From the NCBI GenBank assembly GCA_002719885.1, contig PBFH01000044.1, positions 7,642 through 39,947 on the forward strand: 32,306 bases of DNA, written 5' to 3'. The position numbers and the translations under genes were made by a program. This document shows, piece after piece, positions 1 to 7,552 of the stretch. This DNA comes from Rhodospirillaceae bacterium. Its GTDB lineage: Bacteria > Pseudomonadota > Alphaproteobacteria > MPNO01 > UBA2964. Numbering within the stretch: position 1 is the first letter of the stretch; the number at the start of each line of letters is the position of its first letter. The notes beneath the pieces are model-generated. The model was given only the letters and a program-made list of their open reading frames with translations, was not told where the DNA came from and searched no databases.

Positions 1-1026
1 ATTTCGGTTGTTGAAAATCGGTGTGCTCATCGTGGGGCTCAACTCTGTCAGTCACTTTCAGGTAATACAGGGACTGCAATAATGTGTCCCTATCATCAGT
101 GGACTTATACTCTTGATGGTGTGCTGACGGGAATGCCATTTAAAAGGGGGATAAATGGCAAGGGAGGTCTTAACCCAGATTTTGATATGCAAAAACACGG
201 ACTATTAAGTTTACGCGTTGAAAGCCTAAATGGTGTTGTTTTTGCAAGTTTTGATAAAGATGTTGCGCCTCTTAAGACCTACTTAGGCAAGAATATGGAA
301 AAATATTTTACTCGAATTTTTGATGGGCGCGGTTTGAGGGTGGTGGGTTATGAACGGCAGGTAATAGATTGTAACTGGAAACTTCAGATGGAGAACCTGA
401 AGGATCCCTATCATGCTGGTATTTTACACCTTTTTTTGATTTCGTTTGGCTTATTTAGGCTTGATCAAGAGTCGAAATGTTTGGTGGATGATAGTAAAGG
501 CCATTCGGTTCTCATGACCGCTAAAGGAACAGAAGAGGGGAAGGAGGATACCGGTGGAGTCCGTATAGCCGCTCCTGACTTCACTCTCACTGATCATGAA
601 CTCATAAAGCCGCGTATGGAATTTCCCGACAACATTACTTTATCAATTCAAACATTATTCCCTTCGATCATTGTCCAAGCCCAATGCAATACACTTGCGA
701 CACGCCACGTTATTCCAAAAGGTCCGGGTAGCCATGAGCTAGTTTGGACATTTTTTGGGTTTGAAGATGATGACGAAGAGATGAGAGATTTACGGCTTCG
801 TCAGGCTAATCTTATGGGTTCTGCTGGTTATGTTACATTAGACGATGCAGAGGCTCTAGAGTTCAGCCAATTGGGTCTTACAGGGTTGCCTAATGGTCAA
901 TCAGCGGTTCTTGAAATTGGAGGGACTGATTGTGAGTCTAATGACCATTTGGTAACAGAGTCACTTATACGTGGTTTTTATATGCGATATCGTGATGTTA
1001 TGGGTCATGAAAGTGGCACAAAGTGA
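1..1026 (+). CDS. Rieske aromatic-ring-hydroxylating dioxygenase, large (alpha) subunit, 5' partial
   Basis: Catalytic subunit of a two-component aromatic-ring-hydroxylating oxygenase. The reading frame is open from base 1, so the N-terminus lies outside the window. The Rieske [2Fe-2S] ligands are visible: CAH at codons 8-10 and CPYH at codons 29-32. The mononuclear iron site follows as DPYHAGILH (D-x2-H-x4-H, about bases 403-429). From family knowledge, electrons pass from a reductase (not in the window) through the Rieske cluster to the iron, which activates O2. General look is of the terephthalate/salicylate/anthranilate oxygenase branch, but the substrate is inferred only loosely. The stop overlaps the small-subunit start, so the pair is translationally coupled. 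A Met codon at 82 is internal and would delete most of the Rieske cluster. Confidence 0.93.
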   Translation: MSVVENRCAHRGAQLCQSLSGNTGTAIMCPYHQWTYTLDGVLTGMPFKRGINGKGGLNPDFDMQKHGLLSLRVESLNGVVFASFDKDVAPLKTYLGKNMEKYFTRIFDGRGLRVVGYERQVIDCNWKLQMENLKDPYHAGILHLFLISFGLFRLDQESKCLVDDSKGHSVLMTAKGTEEGKEDTGGVRIAAPDFTLTDHELIKPRMEFPDNITLSIQTLFPSIIVQAQCNTLATRHVIPKGPGSHELVWTFFGFEDDDEEMRDLRLRQANLMGSAGYVTLDDAEALEFSQLGLTGLPNGQSAVLEIGGTDCESNDHLVTESLIRGFYMRYRDVMGHESGTK

Positions 1027-1523
1027 TGGAGAAAATGGAAGAAGTGTCACCCGTAACCAATGATCTAATACTCCGCAGAATAGAGAGATTACAACTTGAT
1101 TATATTTCGTCAATTGACGATGGACCTCTGGAAAAGTGGCCATATTTTTTTACTGATAAGTGCCTGTACAATGTAGTATCTCGAGATAATTATAATCGTG
1201 GCATGGAACTAGGTGTTATGCGATTTGAATCTTTGGGTATGTTGGTTGATCGAGCAACAGCAACTCAGCATGCAGCCGTTTTTGCTCCTAGGGTAATCAG
1301 ACACATAATAGGTCCCGCATTAGTAGATGATACAGGGGATGGCTACAAGTCGCGCAGCAACGTTGTCGTTTATCAGACCTCACCTGATGGCGATACCATG
1401 TTGTTAATGGCAGCCACTTATGATGATCTCATTGTAGAACAAGCCGGTATTTTGAAATTCAGTAAAAAACTTGTGATATACGATACTCACCGAATACCGG
1501 ATTCTATTGTATACCCACTCTAA
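1026..1523 (+). CDS. Aromatic-ring-hydroxylating dioxygenase, small (beta) subunit
   Basis: Protein of 165 residues with the cone-shaped (SnoaL/NTF2-like) beta-subunit fold typical of ring-hydroxylating dioxygenases: early LDYISSIDDG, then WPYFFTDKCLYNVVSR, later a VIRHIIGP segment and a strand-rich C-terminus. The beta subunit has no redox centre; it stabilises the alpha3beta3 hexamer and can shape substrate choice. The ATG at 1026 overlaps the alpha-subunit stop by one base (TGATG). A GTG one codon earlier (1023) and an ATG at 1035 preceded by GGAG are possible alternatives. It ends one base away from the stop of the convergent dehydrogenase gene, leaving no room for a terminator between them. 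Confidence 0.88.
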   Translation: MEKMEEVSPVTNDLILRRIERLQLDYISSIDDGPLEKWPYFFTDKCLYNVVSRDNYNRGMELGVMRFESLGMLVDRATATQHAAVFAPRVIRHIIGPALVDDTGDGYKSRSNVVVYQTSPDGDTMLLMAATYDDLIVEQAGILKFSKKLVIYDTHRIPDSIVYPL

Positions 1524-1524
1524 C

Positions 1525-2364
1525 CTACGTGGGCTTTAGGTCTGGCCAAACACTTTGTTGGCCTGCTCCAGGCCATCCCGCCGGAGCCGATGCATTTTCA
1601 GCAGCTTGGTTTGGTGGCAAGTTTTTATCCCATCCTGTTCCTGTGAGACGATTACCATTGAAATTATCTGAAGAACGCGACATGAGCCAGCAAATCGGTT
1701 CTTGCATAACCTCAGGTTGTACCATCGAATCACGATCAGGTGACGAAGCTGCTGGCACCATTGAAGTGTTCGTGGGTCCCCCGGGCACTAGGACGTTTAC
1801 TGTAATCCCACTACCTTCGCAGTCTTTTGCCCAACAAGAAGATTGTGCTTCGAGGGCGCCTTTGGAGGGGCCGTAAGGTGTCCATCCGCGTCTGATCATT
1901 GTATCCATGCTCGTGGTGACATTCACAATCCGACCCCATTTTTGCTTCAAGAAATATGGCATAGCAGATTTAGCGATGAGGAAAGGCGCCCTTGCATTTA
2001 CGTAAAAAATAGCATCCCAGCGTTCATCTGGAACATCCCAAAACTTTATATTGTCGACATAATAATTTTCGCGAATTGTTGATAAACCTATTCCGGCATT
2101 ATTGACCAAACCATCAATATTGCCAAAAGTATCGAAAGTTGTTTTTGCTATTCCGGCACATATATTTGGATTTCTCAAATCTGCAGCTATGGGCATTACT
2201 TTTTCGGAACCGCAGTTATCCCTCAATGCTTCAAGACGCTCCTGTGAGATATCTACTGCTGCAACAATTGCTCCCGCGTTGACTAGAGCCTTGACCATTG
2301 CTTCACCCAAACCACCCGCGGCGCCGGTAACTATAATAATTTTGTTGTAAAGCTGTTTCTCCAC
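1525..2364 (-). CDS. NAD-dependent short-chain dehydrogenase/reductase (SDR)
   Basis: Classical SDR of 279 residues. The cofactor motif TGAAGGLG is at residues 13-20. Asp38 ends the second strand (VAAVDIS), which in this family favours NAD(H) over NADP(H). NNAG is at 88-91, and the catalytic set is Ser152, Tyr164 and Lys168 (YGPSK). A tail rich in Pro, Ala and Trp follows the core, as seen in some alphaproteobacterial SDRs. The frame is open upstream to 2508, but that extension is not SDR-like. The GTG at 2364 is preceded by AGAGG at good spacing and gives a normal SDR N-terminus, so it is preferred. Beside a ring-hydroxylating oxygenase it could oxidise a diol or alcohol product, but it is transcribed convergently, so the link is inference. 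Confidence 0.9.
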   Translation of the reverse strand: MEKQLYNKIIIVTGAAGGLGEAMVKALVNAGAIVAAVDISQERLEALRDNCGSEKVMPIAADLRNPNICAGIAKTTFDTFGNIDGLVNNAGIGLSTIRENYYVDNIKFWDVPDERWDAIFYVNARAPFLIAKSAMPYFLKQKWGRIVNVTTSMDTMIRRGWTPYGPSKGALEAQSSCWAKDCEGSGITVNVLVPGGPTNTSMVPAASSPDRDSMVQPEVMQEPICWLMSRSSDNFNGNRLTGTGWDKNLPPNQAAENASAPAGWPGAGQQSVWPDLKPT

Positions 2365-2501
2365 TGCCTGAACCTCTGCTAATATGTTTTTAATTTCTCG
2401 AAGGTATGAGGCGTTTCTCAAATTGACAACGGTGATATTGAAGTAGGAGTATCGATAGATAAAGAAATTATCATCCGTATCTCTAATAAATGGATAGAAA
2501 A

Positions 2502-3323
2502 ATGACAAAACATCTTACGGAAGAACAGGTTGAGAGCTTTAATAATAATGGTTTTATCTCTCCAATGGATGCACTAAATCAAAGTGAGGCAGCAGAGTGC
2601 CTTCAATGTCTTGAAGATTACGAAAACCTTACTGGTAATTCTGCTCAGGAGAGTCTGACACTCAAATCTCATCTACCATTCGGTCTCTTTAGTCGTGTCA
2701 TTAGAAATGAAAGAGTTCTTGATGCTGTAGAAGACCTTATTGGACCAAATATTTTGTGCTGGGGCTCATCATTTTTTGTGAAGGAACCAAAATCTCCTAC
2801 CTTTGTATCGTGGCATGCGGATACATATTATTATGGTATTGAGCCACAAGAGACTGTGACTGCATGGATAGCATTCTCTCCAAGCAATTTAGAATCTGGT
2901 TGCATTCGTTGTATACCCGGTAGTCATAAAGTTAGGACTGAGTTTGACAATAAACCCCAAGAACATAATGTTCTCGCGCGGGGTCAAAATACCAAAAACG
3001 TAAATGAAAATGACGCTGTTTTTATGCCATTGGAGGCTGGCCAGTTTTCTATCCACCATGAGTGTACAGTGCACTCATCGCTTCCAAATAATGCTGATTA
3101 TCGGCGTATCGGTTATTCTATACATTATTGTCCCACGCATGTACGAGAAACTATGTATGATCCAGTGGACGGAAAAAAATCCGCTGCATTAGTTCGTGGT
3201 GTAGACGATTATAATTATTGGGACCCCGAGCCTATGACAGAAGTCGACTTTGATCCTGTGATGGCAGCTCATATGGTCGAAATCCGGCGCCAATTTATGG
3301 CACGAAATAAAGGAAGAGGTTAA
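2502..3323 (+). CDS. Phytanoyl-CoA dioxygenase (PhyH) family oxygenase
   Basis: Predicted Fe(II)/2-oxoglutarate-dependent oxygenase of the PhyH family, 273 residues. The metal facial triad is visible: His105-x-Asp107 in SWHADTYYYG, and distal His191 in TVHSSLPN, followed ten residues later by Arg-Arg (201-202), which is expected to hold the 2-oxoglutarate carboxylate. The N-terminal LTEEQVESFNNNGF is typical of the family. I prefer the ATG at 2502 because it gives that normal N-terminus; an in-frame ATG at 2490 adds four residues, and neither has a strong ribosome-binding site. The family hydroxylates aliphatic chains, amino acids and secondary metabolites, so the substrate is unknown. It is followed after one base by the cupin gene, indicating co-translation. 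Confidence 0.88.
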   Translation: MTKHLTEEQVESFNNNGFISPMDALNQSEAAECLQCLEDYENLTGNSAQESLTLKSHLPFGLFSRVIRNERVLDAVEDLIGPNILCWGSSFFVKEPKSPTFVSWHADTYYYGIEPQETVTAWIAFSPSNLESGCIRCIPGSHKVRTEFDNKPQEHNVLARGQNTKNVNENDAVFMPLEAGQFSIHHECTVHSSLPNNADYRRIGYSIHYCPTHVRETMYDPVDGKKSAALVRGVDDYNYWDPEPMTEVDFDPVMAAHMVEIRRQFMARNKGRG

Positions 3324-3324
3324 A

Positions 3325-3927
3325 ATGCCAGATGATGGGTCGAAGCCAATGTTGCCTGCAGTAGAGGCGTTTATTGATAGGATGCGTCGCGTCTTTGCGG
3401 ATGGTATACCTGAACCGGAAAGATGGGAAATTTGCCGTGAATATCTCAAAGAACTTATAGCAAATTCCGAGTTAAAAGAACACGCTAAGAGTTGGCCGAT
3501 AACTGGTTATAATCCCAAAACGGATCGTGTTCAGAATCTTCTTTTTTACGAAGACAAGGATTATGGTTTTGTTATTAATGCATTAATTAAAAACCCTGGT
3601 GGATCCGCAATGGTTCATGATCATGGTTCGGCTTGGACCATTTACGGAGTGCTTGCGGGAGAAGAGCGAATTGTCCACTTTGACTCTGAAGAGAAACCTG
3701 ATGGTTGCTTCCTGACTAAGGAGAGCCATTCTGAATACTGTGGCCCAGGTGATGTCGATGTGGTCAAGCCTTGGCTAATACATTCTGAATATGCTGGAGA
3801 AGAAAAATCTATAGCAGTTATTGTACGCTCAAAAAAATCAGGGACATTCAAACAATATAGATATCTTGAAAATGGAGAGCGTGTAATCATTAAAGGGCCA
3901 GAACAAGTGCCTTACTCTTTGTTTTGA
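3325..3927 (+). CDS. Cysteine-dioxygenase-like cupin protein
   Basis: Single-domain cupin of 200 residues, about the size of bacterial thiol dioxygenases. Cupin motif 1 shows MVHDHGSAW with His98 and His100; motif 2 shows GPGDVDVVKPWLIHSEY with His143. That is a three-His iron site as in cysteine and 3-mercaptopropionate dioxygenases, rather than the 3-His/1-Glu site of most cupins, although a Glu (103 region, LAGEE) lies after motif 1. The ATG follows the upstream oxygenase stop by one base and sits behind GGAAGAGG, so the two are coupled. Metal binding is well supported; the thiol substrate is only a family guess, and a sugar-isomerase-like or regulatory cupin cannot be excluded. Confidence 0.75.
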   Translation: MPDDGSKPMLPAVEAFIDRMRRVFADGIPEPERWEICREYLKELIANSELKEHAKSWPITGYNPKTDRVQNLLFYEDKDYGFVINALIKNPGGSAMVHDHGSAWTIYGVLAGEERIVHFDSEEKPDGCFLTKESHSEYCGPGDVDVVKPWLIHSEYAGEEKSIAVIVRSKKSGTFKQYRYLENGERVIIKGPEQVPYSLF

Positions 3928-4015
3928 TGGACGGCTGCGAGTTATTTTTAAGTTTCTACTGTAGTTGAAATATACTTATAGGAAAAAACACTAATAAAAC
4001 TTCAGGAGAAAATTT

Positions 4016-5068
4016 TTGAAATTTGGCTATTTTACGCTATCTGATAACCACTATCCAAATAATCCGCGAACAGCTTCACAATTTGTACTTGAAATTAGAG
4101 AGCAGGCTATCCTAGCGGATAAACTAGGGTATAACTCAGCGTGGATCGGGGAACATCATTTCGATAGGCTAGGTGTCAATTCACGACCAGATATATTACT
4201 TGCGAGTATCATCCCGGAAACAAAAAATATTCGATTGGCACCAGCTGTTAATGTTTTGCCGATTCATCATCCTATTCATGTAGCCGAGATGTGGGCTACT
4301 CTTGATTTGATTTCAGGAGGGCGGGTTGATTATGCCTGTGGTCGAGGCTATGACCGAGCCGAATATATTCCGTTTGATGCAGATTTTATGACGTCGGCTG
4401 AGGTTTTTGAGGAAGGACTAGCTGTTTTAAAAAAAGCTTGGACTGAGCCGGGGATGTGGTCCTTTAAGGGGGATCACTATCAAATAAGAGACATGGAGAT
4501 CACTCCCAAACCTGTCCAAAACCCTATTCCCATTTATGTCGGTTCATTTTCCAAAACCTCCGTAGATTTGGCTGCCCGTAATGGTTTAAATATTATATAT
4601 GCCCCTTTTGCGGCAGCAATGGTTTTTGGTGGTCTTAAAGAAGCGGTTGAAAGTTATCGCGAGGCTGTTATCGAAATGGGTAAAGTTCGCGGTAAGGCAA
4701 TGTGTAGTTACTTCATTTATATTGCCGACACCGATGAGGAAGAAGATCGAGGGCGGCAGTATCAAATAGATTATTTTCAAAATTGTGTTTTACGTGCTTT
4801 TCCTGATGATCCAGAAAAAATGCCTCCTACTATGCATTATTTCTTAAAAATTAACGAAATATTGCGTAATACTAAAAAAGAAGATCTGTCAGACCGTTCG
4901 ATCCTCATCGGTTCTCCGTTAAAAATAATTGAAAGTCTAAAAAAGATCCAGGCGGCTGGTATTGACGAAGTAATTTTATATTTCAATGTTGGAAGAAAAC
5001 CGCATCAATTGGTTAAGGAGCAAATGCATCGTTTTTCTGAAGAGATAGCGCCGGAATTTAACACCTAA
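4016..5068 (+). CDS. LLM-class (luciferase-like) flavin-dependent oxidoreductase
   Basis: Protein of 350 residues with the luciferase-like TIM-barrel pattern: MKFGYFTLSDN at the start, QAILADKLGYNSAWIGEHHF after strand 1, then IRLAPAVNVLPIHHPIHVAEMWATLDLISGGR, the hallmark central region, and a central VGSFSKTSVDLAARNGL. Such enzymes use reduced FMN from a separate reductase to oxygenate aldehydes, sulfonates, nitriloacetate-type ligands or other small molecules. The start is TTG at 4016: AGGAG at 4004-4008 lies seven bases upstream and Lys-Phe-Gly-Tyr follows directly, as in the family. It lies 88 bases behind the cupin gene on the same strand and ends 8 bases from the convergent methyltransferase gene. 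Confidence 0.9.
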   Translation: MKFGYFTLSDNHYPNNPRTASQFVLEIREQAILADKLGYNSAWIGEHHFDRLGVNSRPDILLASIIPETKNIRLAPAVNVLPIHHPIHVAEMWATLDLISGGRVDYACGRGYDRAEYIPFDADFMTSAEVFEEGLAVLKKAWTEPGMWSFKGDHYQIRDMEITPKPVQNPIPIYVGSFSKTSVDLAARNGLNIIYAPFAAAMVFGGLKEAVESYREAVIEMGKVRGKAMCSYFIYIADTDEEEDRGRQYQIDYFQNCVLRAFPDDPEKMPPTMHYFLKINEILRNTKKEDLSDRSILIGSPLKIIESLKKIQAAGIDEVILYFNVGRKPHQLVKEQMHRFSEEIAPEFNT

Positions 5069-5076
5069 TTGATAGA

Positions 5077-6567
5077 TTACTCACCTAAGTCAACATTGAT
5101 CCGATTTTCGGTAAACGACGCTAAAAGACTTATCGGTTTATTTTTCTTGACCATCATTGGACTAGATAATGGGTACACTGATTGTTTCCAATGTGTTGAG
5201 GCGCTGAAGGGTGAAGTCGATATAAAAGTATCTTCATTCAATTGAAGATCAAACCACAAAGCAATTCCATGGGCCATTCCATCAGTATTTGGGGTCAACT
5301 TAAATTTATGTCTCTTCGGAACAAATTTTTTCGAAGGAAACTCGAATTTAAAAATTTCAGTTGGTTTGCTAAGAATTTTCCATTGGAATTTAGAAAGGTC
5401 AGTTTGCAAACTCATTCTAGGTTTTATTCTATTAAAAAGCCGGATATCAAGACTCGCAACCTTGTCAACTCGACTTTCCTGATAAATTTTTTTACTTTCA
5501 AATGGGGCCGCAAAAACAGTCGCACCACAGGGTATTACGATGACACCTGGTTTACATAGCCTTTTTACAGCATCATTTATCACTGGTATAATTTTTTCTC
5601 CTAGTAAACTCGCATCAACTAATTCGGCTATTAAAACATCAGCCTTTTGTTTAAGCTCAACTCCTATACTCAAAAATTCTGAATGTTTATGTATAATAGA
5701 TATTTTATCATCAAACCCATTGTCTTTGATGATTTTGGTTGCCGTTTCCGCTAAAATTTCGACAGCTTCGCAAGCTATAACGTGTCGTGCGCCGGCACGA
5801 CTTGCTAACATTGCGAGTAGACCTGTCCCCGTTCCAATGTCGAGAACATATGTTTCTGGTTTTATGGTGGCATTAATGGCTGTCTCAAAGGCTTCGGTTC
5901 GTTCATAATCATTTAACATTGCTGCGTGCCAGTGCGGTATCACCAATTCGAGGATCGAATCTAGAGCTGATTGAGCAATAGCGTTCTCAGGTTCACGGTT
6001 TAGTGCTGTTTTGTAGCATTTAATAGCAGCATCATTCATACTGGAGTTACGATACTCATTACCTAACGCAATGTAGCCTTCAGCTGACTCTGGATTTAAT
6101 AAGGTTGCTTGTAGAAGATTATCAATTGCCGAGGTTACCTTCCCCATCTCTGAATAAGTTTTTCCGCGACCTAAGAAAGCCTGATCATTAAGTGGAGAAA
6201 GTTCAACAGCCTTGTCATATGATTTAATCGCGGTTTCAATAAAGCCGTAGCAATGAGAAATATCTCCATTGATACGAAGAATATCGCTTGTTGACCCTGT
6301 TGCGTTAATTGCCTTTTCAAAAAACTTTAGGCTCAAGGTATCCTGACCACGTTTTTTTGATAGCAATGCTTTTAAAATATAAACAGGAGAAATTAGTGGT
6401 TCGGAACATTCGTCCAGTACAGACTCCGATTGCTGTGTTGCACTTTTTTTCAACAGTTCCAGTGACCGAAGTATAAATTTTCCTTGGGAAGTCCGTCCCG
6501 ATTTAGTGCTTTTAATGTTGACTTCTAAATCATCAAGAAGGTCATTAACCTTATTCTTAAAATTCAT
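5077..6567 (-). CDS. TPR-repeat protein arginine methyltransferase, PRMT7/PRMT9-like
   Basis: Protein of 496 residues in two parts. Residues about 60-205 form tetratricopeptide-like helical repeats (for example SYDKAVELSPLNDQAFLGRG, AIKCYKTALNREPENAIAQS). Residues about 210-496 form an AdoMet methyltransferase with the full set of PRMT landmarks: MLNDYERTEAF before the core, motif I VLDIGTGTG (241-249), a double-E loop ELVDASLLGE with Glu315 and Glu324 nine apart and Asp at +3 as in PRMT7, and a THW loop THWKQ at 458-462. By family it should methylate arginine side chains of proteins. The frame opens at 6636, but that would overlap rlmB; the Met at 6567 leaves a 16-base gap behind the rlmB stop. 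PRMTs are uncommon in bacteria. Often mislabelled L11 methyltransferase or generic TPR protein; the THW loop argues against that. Confidence 0.85.
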   Translation of the reverse strand: MNFKNKVNDLLDDLEVNIKSTKSGRTSQGKFILRSLELLKKSATQQSESVLDECSEPLISPVYILKALLSKKRGQDTLSLKFFEKAINATGSTSDILRINGDISHCYGFIETAIKSYDKAVELSPLNDQAFLGRGKTYSEMGKVTSAIDNLLQATLLNPESAEGYIALGNEYRNSSMNDAAIKCYKTALNREPENAIAQSALDSILELVIPHWHAAMLNDYERTEAFETAINATIKPETYVLDIGTGTGLLAMLASRAGARHVIACEAVEILAETATKIIKDNGFDDKISIIHKHSEFLSIGVELKQKADVLIAELVDASLLGEKIIPVINDAVKRLCKPGVIVIPCGATVFAAPFESKKIYQESRVDKVASLDIRLFNRIKPRMSLQTDLSKFQWKILSKPTEIFKFEFPSKKFVPKRHKFKLTPNTDGMAHGIALWFDLQLNEDTFISTSPFSASTHWKQSVYPLSSPMMVKKNKPISLLASFTENRINVDLGE

Positions 6568-6583
6568 CGGTATAAAATTTACT

Positions 6584-7357
6584 CTAAATAGTTTTAGTAA
6601 GAGAGAATAATGCAATGGCACAAGCATTCGATACATTCAAACTAGAAATAGGTCCGTGTCCTTCTATCTTTGTAAGTTCATCACAACTTTGTTTGACCAA
6701 TCGCCTTAATCCGCTTCCCTCGGCGCCTAGAACAATTGCGGTTAAATTGTTTGGGACATAATCGCTCAACGCACGGGTCGAATTTGAGTCTAACCCCAAA
6801 CACCAGAAACCGCCCAATTTTAGTTTTTCCAAAGAACGGGATATATTTTTTACTCTGATAACTGGAACCTTTTCCATTCCACCAGACGCGGCCTTGGCAA
6901 TGATGCCGTTAAGTGTCGGAGAGTGCCGGTCCTGGATAATAACAGCGAGGGCTCCAAAAAACGCGCCGGAACGAATAATAGAGCCTATATTCCTTGGGTC
7001 TGTAATTTGATCTAAAACAATGATAACCCCTCTTTGCCTAGTTTTTGCTTCATTACATATTTGCTCAATGTTGACTGCCGGTAGTTTTGATACCAGAGCT
7101 GCTATCCCTTGGTGTACAGCTCTTGGCGGTAGTAATGCCTCCAGTTGATGAGGAGAGACCATCTCTAATTTTATCTCAGTGTTTTGGGCGTATTGGGCTT
7201 GATCTAGATGACCGTCTTTCGACAGAAGGATGCGTTTAGTTTTTCGGTCTGCGTTCTTTAGTGCGGCCATGACTGCATGATGGCCATAGATCCAAATTTC
7301 TGCGGAATTATTTTTAGGACGAGCACTACTATGGGATTGAAACCGGGCAGCTGCCAT
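6584..7357 (-). CDS. rlmB: 23S rRNA (guanosine-2'-O-)-methyltransferase RlmB (TrmH/SpoU family)
   Basis: SpoU-family methyltransferase of 257 residues, the normal RlmB size, expected to methylate the 2'-O of G2251 (E. coli numbering) in the peptidyl-transferase P-loop. The N-terminal substrate-binding domain opens with IWIYGHHAVMAAL. The knotted SPOUT domain carries the three motifs: LDQITDPRNIGSIIRSGA (115-132, with Asn123 and Arg129), IVLGAEGSGLRRL (208-220) and SSLNVSNACAIALF (238-251). The frame is open to 7525, but the ATG at 7357 has AAGGAG just upstream and gives the standard N-terminus. It heads a minus-strand pair with the PRMT-like gene, divergent from tRNA-Tyr. rlmB next to tRNA-Tyr and tRNA-Gly is a familiar alphaproteobacterial arrangement. 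Confidence 0.93.
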   Translation of the reverse strand: MAAARFQSHSSARPKNNSAEIWIYGHHAVMAALKNADRKTKRILLSKDGHLDQAQYAQNTEIKLEMVSPHQLEALLPPRAVHQGIAALVSKLPAVNIEQICNEAKTRQRGVIIVLDQITDPRNIGSIIRSGAFFGALAVIIQDRHSPTLNGIIAKAASGGMEKVPVIRVKNISRSLEKLKLGGFWCLGLDSNSTRALSDYVPNNLTAIVLGAEGSGLRRLVKQSCDELTKIEGHGPISSLNVSNACAIALFSLTKTI

Positions 7358-7487
7358 GTCTTTCTTCTCCTTGCACTTCTGTTTTTGCCCTTCTATATTG
7401 CGTCCTAATACGAAGTTAAAGCAAATACTCAATCGATAGTTCCCATAGATGGTATTTAGAGAATTTGTATTTAGCTGAATAAGGACA

Positions 7488-7517
7488 TTGACAAGCAGGC
7501 CTAATTTCCCGTATTTG
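7488..7517 (+). promoter_or_regulatory. Candidate sigma70 promoter for tRNA-Tyr/tRNA-Gly
   Basis: A perfect TTGACA at 7488-7493 is followed after 18 bases by TATTTG (7512-7517), a weak -10. The next bases (CTCGCC) form a GC-rich discriminator of the kind found at stringently controlled stable-RNA promoters. The start point would lie about 30 bases before the tRNA-Tyr gene. The -35 and discriminator are the supporting signals; the -10 is poor, so confidence is moderate. Confidence 0.42.
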
Positions 7518-7552
7518 CTCGCCAATTCCTCTATCTGACTGGATTGGAACTA

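Noticed and set aside
1529-2350. Several plus-strand open frames of 79-115 codons
   Set aside because: They lie antisense to the SDR gene, whose motifs and length are clear; their translations have no family pattern.
2423-2428. Perfect TTGACA in the gap between the SDR and PhyH genes
   Set aside because: No acceptable -10 hexamer at 16-18 bases on the plus strand. The overlapping minus-strand TTGTCA has only a poor TACCTT at 17 bases. Divergent promoters must exist here, but these hexamers do not prove where.
2365-2508. N-terminal extension of the SDR frame up to 2508
   Set aside because: The extra 48 residues are not SDR-like and would overlap the divergent PhyH gene; the GTG at 2364 has a good ribosome-binding site.
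7358-7525. Upstream extension of the rlmB frame
   Set aside because: The extension is hydrophobic and unlike RlmB, and the ATG at 7357 has AAGGAG in place.
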